DNA of 38,195 nucleotides from an uncultured Parabacteroides sp. Lineage in GTDB: Bacteria > Bacteroidota > Bacteroidia > Bacteroidales > Tannerellaceae. Below, piece after piece: positions 6,464 through 15,985 of this stretch (within the stretch, counting starts at the first letter, position 1; every line of letters starts with the position of its first letter). The notes below the pieces were generated by a model. That model was not told the origin of the DNA and made no database searches. It saw only the letters and a list, made by a program, of their open reading frames with translations. The stretch spans positions 1 to 38,195 of the forward strand of contig UQLN01000041.1 of assembly GCA_900541965.1 (NCBI GenBank), given 5' to 3'. Both the position numbers and the translations under genes were made by a program.

Positions 6464-7867
6464 AAAAAGTTCCGGGTAATATTTGCGGATTAAATCCTGT
6501 TCTTCCTTTTTCAGTTCGGTAATAAGTACCGGTTTGTCCTGAGCTCTTAACCCTTTCTGGTTGATTACATTTATCAGGCTCCAGTCTTTACCCGGTTTAT
6601 CAGGTGTAGGGTCTGAGGGTTCTACAGCCTTTAAGTCATAACGGGTAAAATCGATAACATAGGCAGGTGAATTTCTTTTGTGCCAGTCCCTTAACAATGC
6701 CAACCGGAATTCTTTATTCATAAACCATTTAATCTCCAGATTATTATAGGAATCGCCTAATCCGGAACCCCGTTCTACGAATTGATAGTTCCAGTCGTCA
6801 TTCGATTTGTATTGCTCTCTCCAAAGTGTACCGAACTCTCCGAAGGTTACGAAATGGGTATCAGGCCATCTTTTCTTTGTGTCGGTTACCCACATTTTCA
6901 TGGCATCGCAAATAAATTCTTTTCCGAACTCGTGAACCATCTGGGCTTCCCATATATTGGTTACCCATCCGAAACCGTTCAGTTCCATCCCTTTGTCGAA
7001 ATGGATAGATTGCGTGTGCATTACTTCCCGGTGTCCCAAGTCGAGTCCCCATCCTTTATATGTTTCAATCGGACCAACACCTCTGCGGCTGTTATATCCG
7101 TCGATGCCATGTCCGATAGCTCCACTGCGGCGGGCACAGATAAAGTCCATAGTCCAACCGTCCAGGTTTACACAATCGATAAAGTCACTTTTCCCTTGTG
7201 CCGGTTTACAGAAATGTTCTGTAGACGGATAGAAAGGATAGGAAGGAGAACCGTCTGCACCACCGCCATCGATATTGTGCTGGCTCCAGATAACGGCATG
7301 TGCGGTATGAATGTTTTCTTTTTCTGCCAGATATTTCAGGTTGTCGGCAGATAAGAATCCACCCATGATTGATTGAGGACGATAGCCGTTGCCTACCCAT
7401 TTTGAAATAATTTGTATTGCTTCTGACATTTCGCGGTTTACCCGTTCGCGTGGCAGGTACATTGCCGGGAAGTATCCTGGGAAATAAGTGATCTCGTCTC
7501 CATATTTTTTATGGCACTCTACCACGTAATCACGGATTTCTTTATAGTTTTTACGTTGGTCTTCCAATGCATTCATTGTAAATCCCCAAGTCAGACGTCC
7601 ATCCGGATTGTTTGTGGCAAAGGCTTCTCTTAAAGCACGAACTCCGTCCAGTGTATGCCAGTCTGCCTCGTCTCTGGGATGAAGTTTTACATCTCTTGAT
7701 ACTTCCCAGGGAGTGGTTCGTATCATGATACACAGAGTTACAAAACGATTGCCTTTTATTGTTAGAGACTTGGAACCGGATTCCGGATTTGCAGCCTGGG
7801 TTGCCGGGGGGAATCCGGTTGTTAATGCAAATAGCAGTACGATTAATGGTCTAAATAAATTTTTCAT
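6461..7867 (-). CDS. Exported DUF3863/DUF3864-like protein of the sus-type locus
   Basis: The 468-residue protein has an N-terminal type I signal peptide (cleavage near residue 25, TQAAN) and is probably periplasmic. I recognise it as resembling the Bacteroides DUF3863/DUF3864 group, whose function is unknown. The layout (strand-helix repeats, GRLTWGFTMNAL, EITYFPGYFPAMYLPRER, HAVIWSQHNIDGGGADG) suggests a barrel of the NodB/deacetylase or GH57-like kind; this is an inference. It shares YPS-x6-PAQ at residues 213-224 with its upstream neighbour at nearly the same position (211-222), pointing to a distant paralogous pair. Only 17 bp separate the two genes, so they are co-transcribed. It is the last gene of the locus and ends in a copy of the stop-codon repeat. 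Confidence 0.65.
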   Translation of the reverse strand: MKNLFRPLIVLLFALTTGFPPATQAANPESGSKSLTIKGNRFVTLCIMIRTTPWEVSRDVKLHPRDEADWHTLDGVRALREAFATNNPDGRLTWGFTMNALEDQRKNYKEIRDYVVECHKKYGDEITYFPGYFPAMYLPRERVNREMSEAIQIISKWVGNGYRPQSIMGGFLSADNLKYLAEKENIHTAHAVIWSQHNIDGGGADGSPSYPFYPSTEHFCKPAQGKSDFIDCVNLDGWTMDFICARRSGAIGHGIDGYNSRRGVGPIETYKGWGLDLGHREVMHTQSIHFDKGMELNGFGWVTNIWEAQMVHEFGKEFICDAMKMWVTDTKKRWPDTHFVTFGEFGTLWREQYKSNDDWNYQFVERGSGLGDSYNNLEIKWFMNKEFRLALLRDWHKRNSPAYVIDFTRYDLKAVEPSDPTPDKPGKDWSLINVINQKGLRAQDKPVLITELKKEEQDLIRKYYPELF

Positions 7868-7884
7868 ATATCCGTTTTTTATAA

Positions 7885-9570
7885 TTAATGGTTACTTTGA
7901 ACTTTGTTTGTACAATCGATAACAACTCTGTTATTTGCAGGAAGTATCCTGAAAATGTAGTCGGAATCGGCTTCCGGCTTTTTAAAGGAACCTTCTTTAC
8001 AATTAATCATATAATTGAAACCGTCAAATTCGGCATTGATGATTTTTTCATCAATAGAGGTGAAAGGTAATTTTTTTCCAACGGCCGTTCTCAGTTCCAA
8101 TGCCCACGAGAAATTGGTGTTAGTATCCGGAGCTGTAACTTCGAAACGATCTTCATGGAATGTAATATGGAACAGGTGCCCTTCTTTATCTTTACAGGAA
8201 ACCTGCAGTATATCCTTGTCTGTTTCTGTAACAACAGGGTCTGTCAGGATAAGCTCTTTCCTATTTCCATTGTCCAACTGCACGACACGGAGTCCGGCAC
8301 GGTCTGTTCCTTTACTCCACATAAAGCCATCAACAACAGGCAAAGTAAAGAATAAAAATTGATTGCCAGTACCCGGTTTGTCCAGATAAGCCGATTTATA
8401 ATTTTCATCGAATAGATGAATGTCCCTGAAACGGAAGAAATCTTTTCCCCATAACAGGTTTGCACGGTAGTAACGGCTATTGAACCAAACCGTTTTATTC
8501 CCTTCGCCACGTATATCCGACAATGTGGTAACAGCTGTTGCCGGAGAAACGGTAAATCGTTCTTTAAACCATTTGCCTGATTGTTCCAATGTTTCAATTT
8601 GTATCTTATTCTCTTTTCTCAGTGAGTCCAAAATAGGTATCTGCATTTCAAGACCTTTGCGCATGTTACTCCATGTAAATGAATTTTCTTGTCCGGCTTG
8701 TGCATAGTTGAATGCCAGGCAAGGTTGATTTACTATAGATTCCAGGAAATAATCGACCCATTGCCTGTCCATTCCCGCTTTTTTATAAACTGGTTCAAGT
8801 GATATTACCCCTTGTCTTTCATTTCCAAGCCCATCGTCATATTGATAAATCGGATCGCTTCCCAGCATACGAAAAATAGGTACAGGTATTTGCCCTTCGG
8901 TTGTCTGTGCAGGCATATAGGCATTTTGTTTGCTTGGATAATATGCTTGGTTCCAGTATCCTCCCCACAAGGTATATCCGTCCGTTCCTATTTGGTCTTT
9001 GCAGTTGCATGAGGCTACGATATGATATTTATCATACATATAAGCTAATGTATGTGCATCGATAAACCAGGAACCCACAGATTTGGGATAACTGCCGAAT
9101 ATTTCTTTGAATTTTGCCATATAGACATCTACTAAGCGTTCCCGCTCTTCTTTGCTGTATCCTGTGCTGAATGCAATATTAGCATGGGATACCCAACTGT
9201 GTTCTCCCCGCCATTTGATTCCGGCTGCTTCAATCTGGGGCTGTGTTAATTCCCACCAGGCCCCGATTTCAGACTGGGTATTCAGTTTGTTTTTTAATAA
9301 ATCCTGATATAACGGATTTATTAGGGCGTCATATTGTAGTAGGAATGTAGCAGGCAAATCATATTTATTTACCAGCTTGACCTGTTCGCATACCGTTTCA
9401 TACAACAAGCTGTCTGCGTTTGCTACGCGATAGTCGGTTTGACGGATAAAATTGATAATATTAATGATACGGGGTGAAACGTTACTTTGCGCTTCTTTCG
9501 TATTTGTTGTACAGCTTATACATAGTATACATAGTAGCCATACAGCCCAATTCTGCTTTTTATAAGTCAT
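7885..9570 (-). CDS. NodB/deacetylase-like surface or periplasmic lipoprotein of the sus-type locus
   Basis: The 561-residue protein has a lipobox (LCISC, Cys20). Residues 35-230 look like a polysaccharide-deacetylase/GH57-type barrel: a first strand with FIRQTDYR carrying a possible catalytic Asp (D46), LPATFLLQYDAL (72-83), SEIGAWWE (100-107) and HSWVSHANIAF (H124, H129). The C-terminal half (about 330-560) is beta-rich and resembles an accessory sandwich domain. The shared YPS-x6-PAQ (211-222) ties it to the next gene. It lies downstream of susD after a strong hairpin, so it is probably expressed at a lower level than susCD. The role is probably glycan processing; the substrate is unknown. 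Confidence 0.6.
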   Translation of the reverse strand: MTYKKQNWAVWLLCILCISCTTNTKEAQSNVSPRIINIINFIRQTDYRVANADSLLYETVCEQVKLVNKYDLPATFLLQYDALINPLYQDLLKNKLNTQSEIGAWWELTQPQIEAAGIKWRGEHSWVSHANIAFSTGYSKEERERLVDVYMAKFKEIFGSYPKSVGSWFIDAHTLAYMYDKYHIVASCNCKDQIGTDGYTLWGGYWNQAYYPSKQNAYMPAQTTEGQIPVPIFRMLGSDPIYQYDDGLGNERQGVISLEPVYKKAGMDRQWVDYFLESIVNQPCLAFNYAQAGQENSFTWSNMRKGLEMQIPILDSLRKENKIQIETLEQSGKWFKERFTVSPATAVTTLSDIRGEGNKTVWFNSRYYRANLLWGKDFFRFRDIHLFDENYKSAYLDKPGTGNQFLFFTLPVVDGFMWSKGTDRAGLRVVQLDNGNRKELILTDPVVTETDKDILQVSCKDKEGHLFHITFHEDRFEVTAPDTNTNFSWALELRTAVGKKLPFTSIDEKIINAEFDGFNYMINCKEGSFKKPEADSDYIFRILPANNRVVIDCTNKVQSNH

Positions 9571-9618
9571 ATAGGTATAGATAAAGTGCTAAAATTAGAA
9601 ATAATATAATGTAAAAAG

Positions 9619-9664
9619 GGTGCCAAAAGAGGTCAACTTTTTTGTTGAATCTCATTTTGGCACC
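9619..9664 (-). terminator. Hairpin between susD and the downstream lipoprotein gene
   Basis: The perfect arms GGTGCCAAAA (9619-9628) and TTTTGGCACC (9655-9664) are extended by weaker pairing around a T6 loop. On the minus strand it is followed by CTTTTTAC, a U-rich tail. It probably acts as a partial terminator or mRNA 3'-end stabiliser that favours susCD over the two downstream genes. Confidence 0.7.
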
Positions 9665-9688
9665 GCACTGCCTATTTAACCTGATTCG

Positions 9689-11356
9689 TTAGTCCCAACC
9701 TGGGTTGTTAGGCTGTAAACTCGGGTTAAGATATAATTCGTCTAAAGGAAGAGAATAATAATAGTTTTTAGGAGCGACAAATTTACGGTTTGCAGCAGGC
9801 TCTACAATCAGGAAGCCATCTTCATCCGTCAATCCGGGGTTTCCATCGTTCAGTACATTCAGGTGTTCATATTCCGAACCTTTCAACTTGATACCTTTGA
9901 TTGCTTTCGGAAGTTCTTCTTCTGCTGTTTTCCAACGTCTCAGGTCATCACGGCGGAAACCTTCAAAAGCTAATTCGATAGTTCGTTCACGACGGATTTC
10001 GGTTTGCATATCCAAGCTGTTTGCTGTTACAAAAGCATTCGTCAGATGAGGCATCTCGACACCTTTGCGGGAACGGATTACATTGATTGTCTTATTCAGG
10101 ATATCATCGCTGATTGCTCCGTCCTTTTCAAAGGTTGCTTCTGCCAAAATCAACAAAACTTCCGGATAACGGATAATATGGTAGTCGTACGCATCTTTAT
10201 CAGAAGGTATCATTGTCTCTGCCATGAATTTATAGATCTTATATCCGGTACGGGTTTCAGGGCGTATCGTAAATTTAGGAGAACATTCTTCTTCTCCCAT
10301 CTGAGGACTCCAATAAACAGTTCCCGGCATCAGGAATGTTTGTTTCATACGTGGGTCACGGTTTTCATATTCGCTTGCAATTGTGGCATAACCTTTGAAC
10401 TCGGAATTTGGGTTATCGATTGGCAGACCGGTACTTTTACATAAATACATATCTGCTAATTTTTTGGTCGGTGTACCTCTCCAACCCCAATAAACCGGAT
10501 GCGCGGTAGAGTGCATGCGAACATCTGTATAATAACGACTGCCGAAAATCTCTTCAGCCGTATCATCTCCGGCGTCGATAAACAAATAGCGATAACTTTC
10601 ATCTCCGGAACCTTCATACAAAGAGTATTGCTTACTACTGATAACTTTATTTGAAGCATCAATAGCTTGTTGGAGCAAGTCCTGATAATCTGCACGGTTC
10701 TGATGATATTTTGCCCAAGTTCCCGCAAATAAGGCGACTCTGGCTTTCAGAGCTAATACGGCTCCTTGTGTGATACGTCCTTTTTCATCAGCTGTCAATT
10801 CCTTTTGTAATGGCAAGGATGTGGCAATATTTTCCAGTTCGGATAAGATGAAATCCTCTACCTTTTCCCGTTTTTCTCTGCTTCCGTATAATTCGGGAGA
10901 TTCGACGTCCAGCACTTTTGTTACGAGGGGCACATCATTAAACTTTTTCATCAAACGCCAATATGTATAAGCTCTGAAGAATTTTGCTTCTGCAACATAG
11001 CGTTGAATTTCAGATTGGTCTCCTTCATAAGTTTGCGCTTTTTCAATAATAATATTACATTGGCGGACATCTTTAAAGCGATCATTCCACTCGTCATCTT
11101 TGTTCGGGGCAATTAATGTTCCGTTGCTGGTTGTATTTTCATTTAGTTCATAACCGATATCGCTATCTGTATCTTTCGTTCCGAATGATTCCGTACGGGA
11201 ATAAAGCCAGTTTGCCTCTTTCATAAAATCTTCCGGAGTTTTCCAGTAAAGCTCGTCAGGCATGTTGTCTTTCGGCAATAGGTCTATATCCTGGCAAGCT
11301 GAAAATAACAAAGCTGTAGTGGCAAGACACCCCAATAATATTCTATATCTTTTCAT
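9689..11356 (-). CDS. susD: SusD-like outer-membrane glycan-binding lipoprotein
   Basis: The 555-residue lipoprotein (lipobox LFSAC, Cys20) has the RagB/SusD layout: an N-terminal SusD-like region with TPEDFMKEANWLYSR, a tetratricopeptide-like helical core (KFFRAYTYWRLMKKFNDVPLV, EAKFFRAYTYW), a central loop region around the ligand site, and the conserved C-terminal block DIRRERTIELAFEGFRRDDLRRW with the terminal NPGWD. It lids the SusC channel on the cell surface and delivers ligand. The gene starts 20 bp after the susC stop. The symbol is used for the family; the substrate is not known. Confidence 0.95.
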   Translation of the reverse strand: MKRYRILLGCLATTALLFSACQDIDLLPKDNMPDELYWKTPEDFMKEANWLYSRTESFGTKDTDSDIGYELNENTTSNGTLIAPNKDDEWNDRFKDVRQCNIIIEKAQTYEGDQSEIQRYVAEAKFFRAYTYWRLMKKFNDVPLVTKVLDVESPELYGSREKREKVEDFILSELENIATSLPLQKELTADEKGRITQGAVLALKARVALFAGTWAKYHQNRADYQDLLQQAIDASNKVISSKQYSLYEGSGDESYRYLFIDAGDDTAEEIFGSRYYTDVRMHSTAHPVYWGWRGTPTKKLADMYLCKSTGLPIDNPNSEFKGYATIASEYENRDPRMKQTFLMPGTVYWSPQMGEEECSPKFTIRPETRTGYKIYKFMAETMIPSDKDAYDYHIIRYPEVLLILAEATFEKDGAISDDILNKTINVIRSRKGVEMPHLTNAFVTANSLDMQTEIRRERTIELAFEGFRRDDLRRWKTAEEELPKAIKGIKLKGSEYEHLNVLNDGNPGLTDEDGFLIVEPAANRKFVAPKNYYYSLPLDELYLNPSLQPNNPGWD

Positions 11357-11376
11357 GATTTTTTGATTTTAATTTT

Positions 11377-14300
11377 TTAGAATACAACATTTATTCCAAA
11401 AGAATAATTGCGAGCAAATGGATAAGAAACATAACCACCTTCTTCTTCCGGATCCCATCCGCCCGGAGTATTATGTACTTCGAATAAGTCTTCACCGGAG
11501 AAGTAAACACGAAGCTTTTGCAGGCCGATCTTGGTTGTTAATGCAGACGGTATAGTGTATCCCAGTTGTAAATTTTTCAAACGGGCGTAAGCTACATTAT
11601 GCTTGGTGTTTGTTGATACATAATAGTTATAGTTTCTCTTACTTTTCAAAGTGATTGCCGGATATTGAGCATCAGTTCTTTCTGCTGTCCAGGTTTTTCC
11701 ATACCAATATTCGGCTGATTGGTACCATGCTTCAGGCATAGGTTTGCTTGCTTCGCCTTCCAGGAACATAGTCCTGCGTCCGACACCCTGGATAAAAGCT
11801 CCAAAATCGAAGTTTTTATAAGCTGCACTCAAATTCAAACCGAAATTGTAGCGTGGATTCAAATCGCCTAAATACGTAACGTCACCATCACCATCTTCTC
11901 CATTACCCAATACTGAGAGTTTACCGTCATTATCCAAATCTTTGTATTTGGCATCGCCAACACTTAAATCACCGGGAATACCACCGTTCGGGAAACGGGC
12001 TTTGTATTCTTCCAGTTCTTGTTCGTTTTGGATAATACCGTCAAATTCATAACCGAAATAAGATTTCAGGGGATAACCTGTCGGAGTATCATTCTTTCCT
12101 AATGTAATCAGATTATTTCCAACTCGTTCAACAACTTTATTCCGTGCGTCGCTGATATTGAAACGGACAGAATAACTGAAGTCTTTAATTTGATCTCTCC
12201 ATCCTAATGAAATTTCCCAACCTCTGATACTTAAGTGGCCGCTATTGGTACTTGGTGCATCTGCTCCTAACATAGAAGGATATGTTTTTGCGATCAACAT
12301 ATTCTTATTCTCTTTCCAGAAGTAATCAAATGATCCGTATAAACGGTTTGACAAGGTTGAAAAATCAAGACCGACGTTGGTTGTGCGGATCGTTTCCCAT
12401 GTACGTGAGGTGGAAACGATATTTCCGTTGGTTGCCATCTGCCCCTTATTCCCTGGTCCGAATGGATAATAATCTTTGCTTAATGAAATCAATTGGATAT
12501 AATCATAGAGACCGATACCTGATTGATTACCCATTTCACCGTAAGAAGCTCTTACTTTCAGGTCGTCAAATGCGTTAAGTTTTTTCATAAAGCCTTCTTC
12601 TCCAATACGCCAGGCTGCATTTACTCCTGGAAAATATCCCCAACGGTGGTCCGGGTGGAAGCGGGAACTTCCATCTGCACGTATGGTTCCTTCAATGGTA
12701 TATTTGTTGGCAAATGTATAATTAACCCTTGAGAAGAATGAATTGATTGTCCAGGCTTCTCCTTCACTGTAAGCCGTTTGGTCTTCGGAACTACCTAATT
12801 GTAAAGACATGTTTTCCTGTTGGTCGAAATTGATTCGTTTTGCAGAGAACATATCATAATTCTCAGACTCGTTGGATGTACCGACCATTATGTTCAAATC
12901 ATGCAGCTTATTGAAATTCTTTTTATACTCAGCGTATAAAGTGAAGTTCTTGGAAAGCCTTTTACTATATTTACGTTCAGCGCTGTTCGGTGTACGTTTT
13001 TCCCGGACATAGTTATTATCCCAATCGTAGTTGACGATGCTTTTGTTTGTAATGTTTTCATCTGAGTCGTATTTACGGATAACAGCCTGTCCGATTAGAT
13101 TCAAACCGTCAATAATATTCCATTTCAACTGGTTGTTTATTGTGAAGTTTGTGGTAGTCTTATTCGCTATGCCACCATCTTCCAAAACCTGAGCAGGGTT
13201 GTCAAATCCTTCGAAGGTATAGAATCCTCCTTCCGGATTTCGTAGCGGAGCCCAGGAACGTGTTTTATAAATAAGTTCCCAGATATTTTGTCCTTCGGTT
13301 ATACCGGAGGAGTAATTTCTGCTGCCGGATTCATACGACATATTAAGATCATAAGTCAGGTTTTTGAAAATTTCGATGCTGGATTTTGCACGGGCAAAAT
13401 AACGTTTGTTGAGGTCTTCGCCGAATTTCGGTAAACCTTCTTCACGCTGATGTCCTAAAGATATCATGTAAGAATATTTTTCACCGCCTCCGGAGATATT
13501 CACATTGTAATTCTGCATATTGCTGTTGCCGATAAGCATATCGTTCCAATCCTGGTTTTTATAAAATTTAGGGTAACCGGTCCAGCGTCCCCACTGTGGA
13601 GAATCAGTCAATACCAAATCGCTGTTCTGGCGGATTAAATCCAATTCGTCTGCTGTATATTCAACCGGAAAAGAACCGTCTGTAATCTCTAATGCCATTT
13701 CCGCATGCTGCAATAAGTTGGCAGTCTTTTTCAGCAAAGCAGGAGTTTTTATTGAATAATAAGCATCAAAACCAACAGTTAGTTTTTGATTGCGTTTACC
13801 GCTTTTTGTTGTAATCAATACGACACCATCGGATGCACGTGCACCATAGATAGCTGCTGTTCCGTCTTTCAAAACAGAAATGTTTTCGATATCGGCAGGA
13901 TTAATTGAATTGATATTTCCTTCTGCTCCGTCAATTAAGACAAGTGGAGTACCACCGTTGATGGAGGATACATCACGGATTTTCATTGTCATGTCTGAAC
14001 CGGGAGCTCCTCCTGAACGGGTGATTGTCAACCCCGGAACTTCTCCTTGCAAAGCAGCGGCTGCATTTTGAACCGGGCGAGCTTCGAATGCCTTGGAATC
14101 TGCTGTGGAAACAGCACCACCCAGATTCGCTCTTTTTACCGTACCGTAACCAACCACAACCACTTCATCCATCAGTTGCGTGTCTTCTTTTAATTTTATA
14201 GCCAGAGTTGTTTCACGACCAGGGCGTAGTTCCATCATGCTATATCCGATGTAGGATATTTGCAAAAGGCTATTGTCGGCAACATTTATAATGAAGTTAC

Positions 14301-14817
14301 CGTCAACATCTGTAACTGTTCCGTTTGTAGTTCCCTTTTCTACAATATTGGCACCGATGATAGGATCGCCATTTTCATCCGTTACTTTACCTTTTACCAC
14401 TTTTTTATTTTGTGTAACAGACTGGGTAACCGGACTTGTTTTAGTAGTCTTTTCAACCGGGTTAATCAGTATAAAATTATTTTCAGTGATTTCATATTTG
14501 ATTCCTTCTTTTTCGAAGATTTGTTTCAGAATCGCTTCTACTGTCTGGTCTTTTACGTTGACAGATACTTTTTTATCTAAATTGATTTTTTCACTTTCAT
14601 AGATAAAACGATAGCCTGACTGATTTTCTATCAGGAAAAGGACTTCCTTTATCGTTTGATTTTTTACTTCCAGCGATAGCCTGGTTTCCTGTGAATGGAC
14701 GGCTGCTGAGATTTGAAGTGAAAATATGATCGAAAGCAATGTTGCTAATCTCATAATAGACAGAATCTTTTTAAGGGCCGGATACTGTTCCGACTTTGAT
14801 ATAGTTGAAAAATTCAT
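11377..14817 (-). CDS. susC: SusC/RagA TonB-dependent outer-membrane transporter with STN signalling domain
   Basis: The 1146-residue protein has a signal peptide (about 1-43), then a secretin/TonB short N-terminal (STN) domain at about 49-115, a carboxypeptidase-like beta-sandwich (VVKGKVTDENGDPIIGANI onward, about 139-215), the TonB-box region DEVVVVGYGTVKR, a plug domain (about 225-340) and a 22-strand barrel ending NYSFGINVVF. The STN domain is the part that talks to a FecR-type anti-sigma factor, and such a pair is encoded directly upstream. The transporter forms the SusCD import complex with the next gene. Its leader (14818-14946) is covered on the other strand by a predicted small RNA. 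Confidence 0.96.
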   Translation of the reverse strand: MNFSTISKSEQYPALKKILSIMRLATLLSIIFSLQISAAVHSQETRLSLEVKNQTIKEVLFLIENQSGYRFIYESEKINLDKKVSVNVKDQTVEAILKQIFEKEGIKYEITENNFILINPVEKTTKTSPVTQSVTQNKKVVKGKVTDENGDPIIGANIVEKGTTNGTVTDVDGNFIINVADNSLLQISYIGYSMMELRPGRETTLAIKLKEDTQLMDEVVVVGYGTVKRANLGGAVSTADSKAFEARPVQNAAAALQGEVPGLTITRSGGAPGSDMTMKIRDVSSINGGTPLVLIDGAEGNINSINPADIENISVLKDGTAAIYGARASDGVVLITTKSGKRNQKLTVGFDAYYSIKTPALLKKTANLLQHAEMALEITDGSFPVEYTADELDLIRQNSDLVLTDSPQWGRWTGYPKFYKNQDWNDMLIGNSNMQNYNVNISGGGEKYSYMISLGHQREEGLPKFGEDLNKRYFARAKSSIEIFKNLTYDLNMSYESGSRNYSSGITEGQNIWELIYKTRSWAPLRNPEGGFYTFEGFDNPAQVLEDGGIANKTTTNFTINNQLKWNIIDGLNLIGQAVIRKYDSDENITNKSIVNYDWDNNYVREKRTPNSAERKYSKRLSKNFTLYAEYKKNFNKLHDLNIMVGTSNESENYDMFSAKRINFDQQENMSLQLGSSEDQTAYSEGEAWTINSFFSRVNYTFANKYTIEGTIRADGSSRFHPDHRWGYFPGVNAAWRIGEEGFMKKLNAFDDLKVRASYGEMGNQSGIGLYDYIQLISLSKDYYPFGPGNKGQMATNGNIVSTSRTWETIRTTNVGLDFSTLSNRLYGSFDYFWKENKNMLIAKTYPSMLGADAPSTNSGHLSIRGWEISLGWRDQIKDFSYSVRFNISDARNKVVERVGNNLITLGKNDTPTGYPLKSYFGYEFDGIIQNEQELEEYKARFPNGGIPGDLSVGDAKYKDLDNDGKLSVLGNGEDGDGDVTYLGDLNPRYNFGLNLSAAYKNFDFGAFIQGVGRRTMFLEGEASKPMPEAWYQSAEYWYGKTWTAERTDAQYPAITLKSKRNYNYYVSTNTKHNVAYARLKNLQLGYTIPSALTTKIGLQKLRVYFSGEDLFEVHNTPGGWDPEEEGGYVSYPFARNYSFGINVVF

Positions 14818-14824
14818 ATATTTG
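14795..14824 (+). promoter_or_regulatory. Antisense promoter at the susC start
   Basis: TTTG (14795-14798), 18 bp, TATATTTG (14817-14824): a textbook Bacteroidota promoter on the plus strand, facing away from the susC coding direction and overlapping the susC start codon. The expected start site is near 14831. Confidence 0.7.
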
Positions 14825-14830
14825 TAATTC

Positions 14831-14915
14831 GATTGTTAGTTAACACTAGTGTTGCAAGCACTAATTTTAATGATCTGGAATAGGCGGGGAATGTTGCACC
14901 ATTTCCCGTCTTTTT
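14831..14915 (+). ncRNA. Predicted cis-antisense small RNA covering the susC leader
   Basis: The predicted RNA is about 85 nt, from the start site expected 7 nt after TATATTTG to the T-tract of an intrinsic terminator (stem GGCGGGGAATG 14883-14893, loop TTGCAC, stem CATTTCCCGTC 14900-14910, T5 14911-14915). The stem is fully paired with two G-U pairs only when read on this strand; on the susC strand those become A-C mismatches, so the terminator is built for the antisense direction. A second small hairpin (TTAGT...ACTAA, 14836-14864) precedes it. Position and neighbours match the DonS type of antisense RNAs that repress susC homologues in ECF/FecR-controlled Bacteroides loci. Confidence 0.65.
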
Positions 14916-14946
14916 GTGTTCATGATATTCTTACTTCATAGGCATT

Positions 14947-15930
14947 CTATTTAGAGGTTATACTTATATTTTTTCCTTTCACGGTATAATCGATGTTGCT
15001 TAGGCGGGATAAAACTCCTAATATGTCTGTTATGGTTTGTTCCTGTAAGACTCCGTCGTAGTGGATTTTTTTACCTAAATCTTTTGGGAGAGTAATGATG
15101 ACATCGTATCTTCTTTCCAGATATTTGCATACGGTTGCCAGCGACATATGGTCCATATATAATTTATCGTTCAACCAACTGTAAGAATGCGATAGTATGC
15201 CTGATACCGGCTTTATTTCATTTGTATGCTTATCGAAGGTAGCCATATCTCCGGCATTCATTATTAATTTATTTTTTCCATGATTCAATTCGATACATCC
15301 CTCGACCAGAGATGCTGATACGGCTTGATCATCTTCGTATGCTTGTAGATTGAAGGAGGTCCCCCATACTTTTAACTGGAGTTCGTTTGCCATTTTTATT
15401 ACAAAGGGTGTTTTACTTTTTGATACATCAAAAAAACCTTCCCCTTGGAAATGAACTTCTCTGACCTTTTTATCCGGATTATATGAATAGGTAATATTGG
15501 AACCTGAATTTAATTGAACCTTGGTCCCGTCCGGTAATGTTACTTCCGAGCGATTACCGTAATCGGCTGTCATGCTAACGGATATTTCCTGTTGTTTGTC
15601 GAACATTCCGGTAGTAGAAAGAATAAACATGCAGAGTATGGATGCTGCAACTCCGGAAGCCATATAGCCTATTTGGATTAAACGTTTCCGGATATTATTT
15701 TTCTTTGCATTTGTATGATTAACTTTTTCCCAGGCACGTTGTGTATCGAACGCTTCCTGTTCTATATAGGAACCGGCTTCTTTCCAAATTTTTTTATATT
15801 GTTCAAAGTCTTTTCTGTTAGACTCATCTTCATCCAACCACTCATTCAGAACAGGAGCTATGTTTGAATCATTTGCCCCATCTGATAAATGGTCTACTAT
15901 CTGTTCGCCTATTTGTTTTTTCAAATCCAT
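14947..15930 (-). CDS. FecR-family anti-sigma factor
   Basis: The 327-residue inner-membrane protein has an N-terminal cytosolic sigma-binding region (about 1-75, with the conserved W-x2-V segment RAWEKVNHTN), one membrane helix (about 80-105, GYMASGVAASILCMFI) and a periplasmic FecR domain (VTLPDGTKVQLNSGSNITY, GEGFFDVSKSKTPFVIK) ending with a DUF4974-like module (LEGVLSRLSNIDYTVKG type). It should hold the adjacent sigma factor inactive until the STN domain of SusC signals ligand. ATG 15930 (MDLKKQIG) was chosen because the family starts this way and AAGG precedes it; an in-frame ATG at 15978, 8 bp from the sigma stop, is possible. Confidence 0.92.
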   Translation of the reverse strand: MDLKKQIGEQIVDHLSDGANDSNIAPVLNEWLDEDESNRKDFEQYKKIWKEAGSYIEQEAFDTQRAWEKVNHTNAKKNNIRKRLIQIGYMASGVAASILCMFILSTTGMFDKQQEISVSMTADYGNRSEVTLPDGTKVQLNSGSNITYSYNPDKKVREVHFQGEGFFDVSKSKTPFVIKMANELQLKVWGTSFNLQAYEDDQAVSASLVEGCIELNHGKNKLIMNAGDMATFDKHTNEIKPVSGILSHSYSWLNDKLYMDHMSLATVCKYLERRYDVIITLPKDLGKKIHYDGVLQEQTITDILGVLSRLSNIDYTVKGKNISITSK

Positions 15931-15985
15931 GAGCCTTGTTTTTATATATAAGACACAGCAAATAACAAAAGGTCCCATCCGGATT

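Noticed and set aside
8812..9012. Small plus-strand frames inside the PUL lipoprotein gene
   Set aside because: They are antisense to a long coding frame, with no ribosome binding site or promoter and no recognisable protein features.
14842..14853. Palindrome AACACTAGTGTT as an operator for susC
   Set aside because: It is short and better explained as part of the fold of the predicted antisense RNA and susC leader; no second copy was seen.
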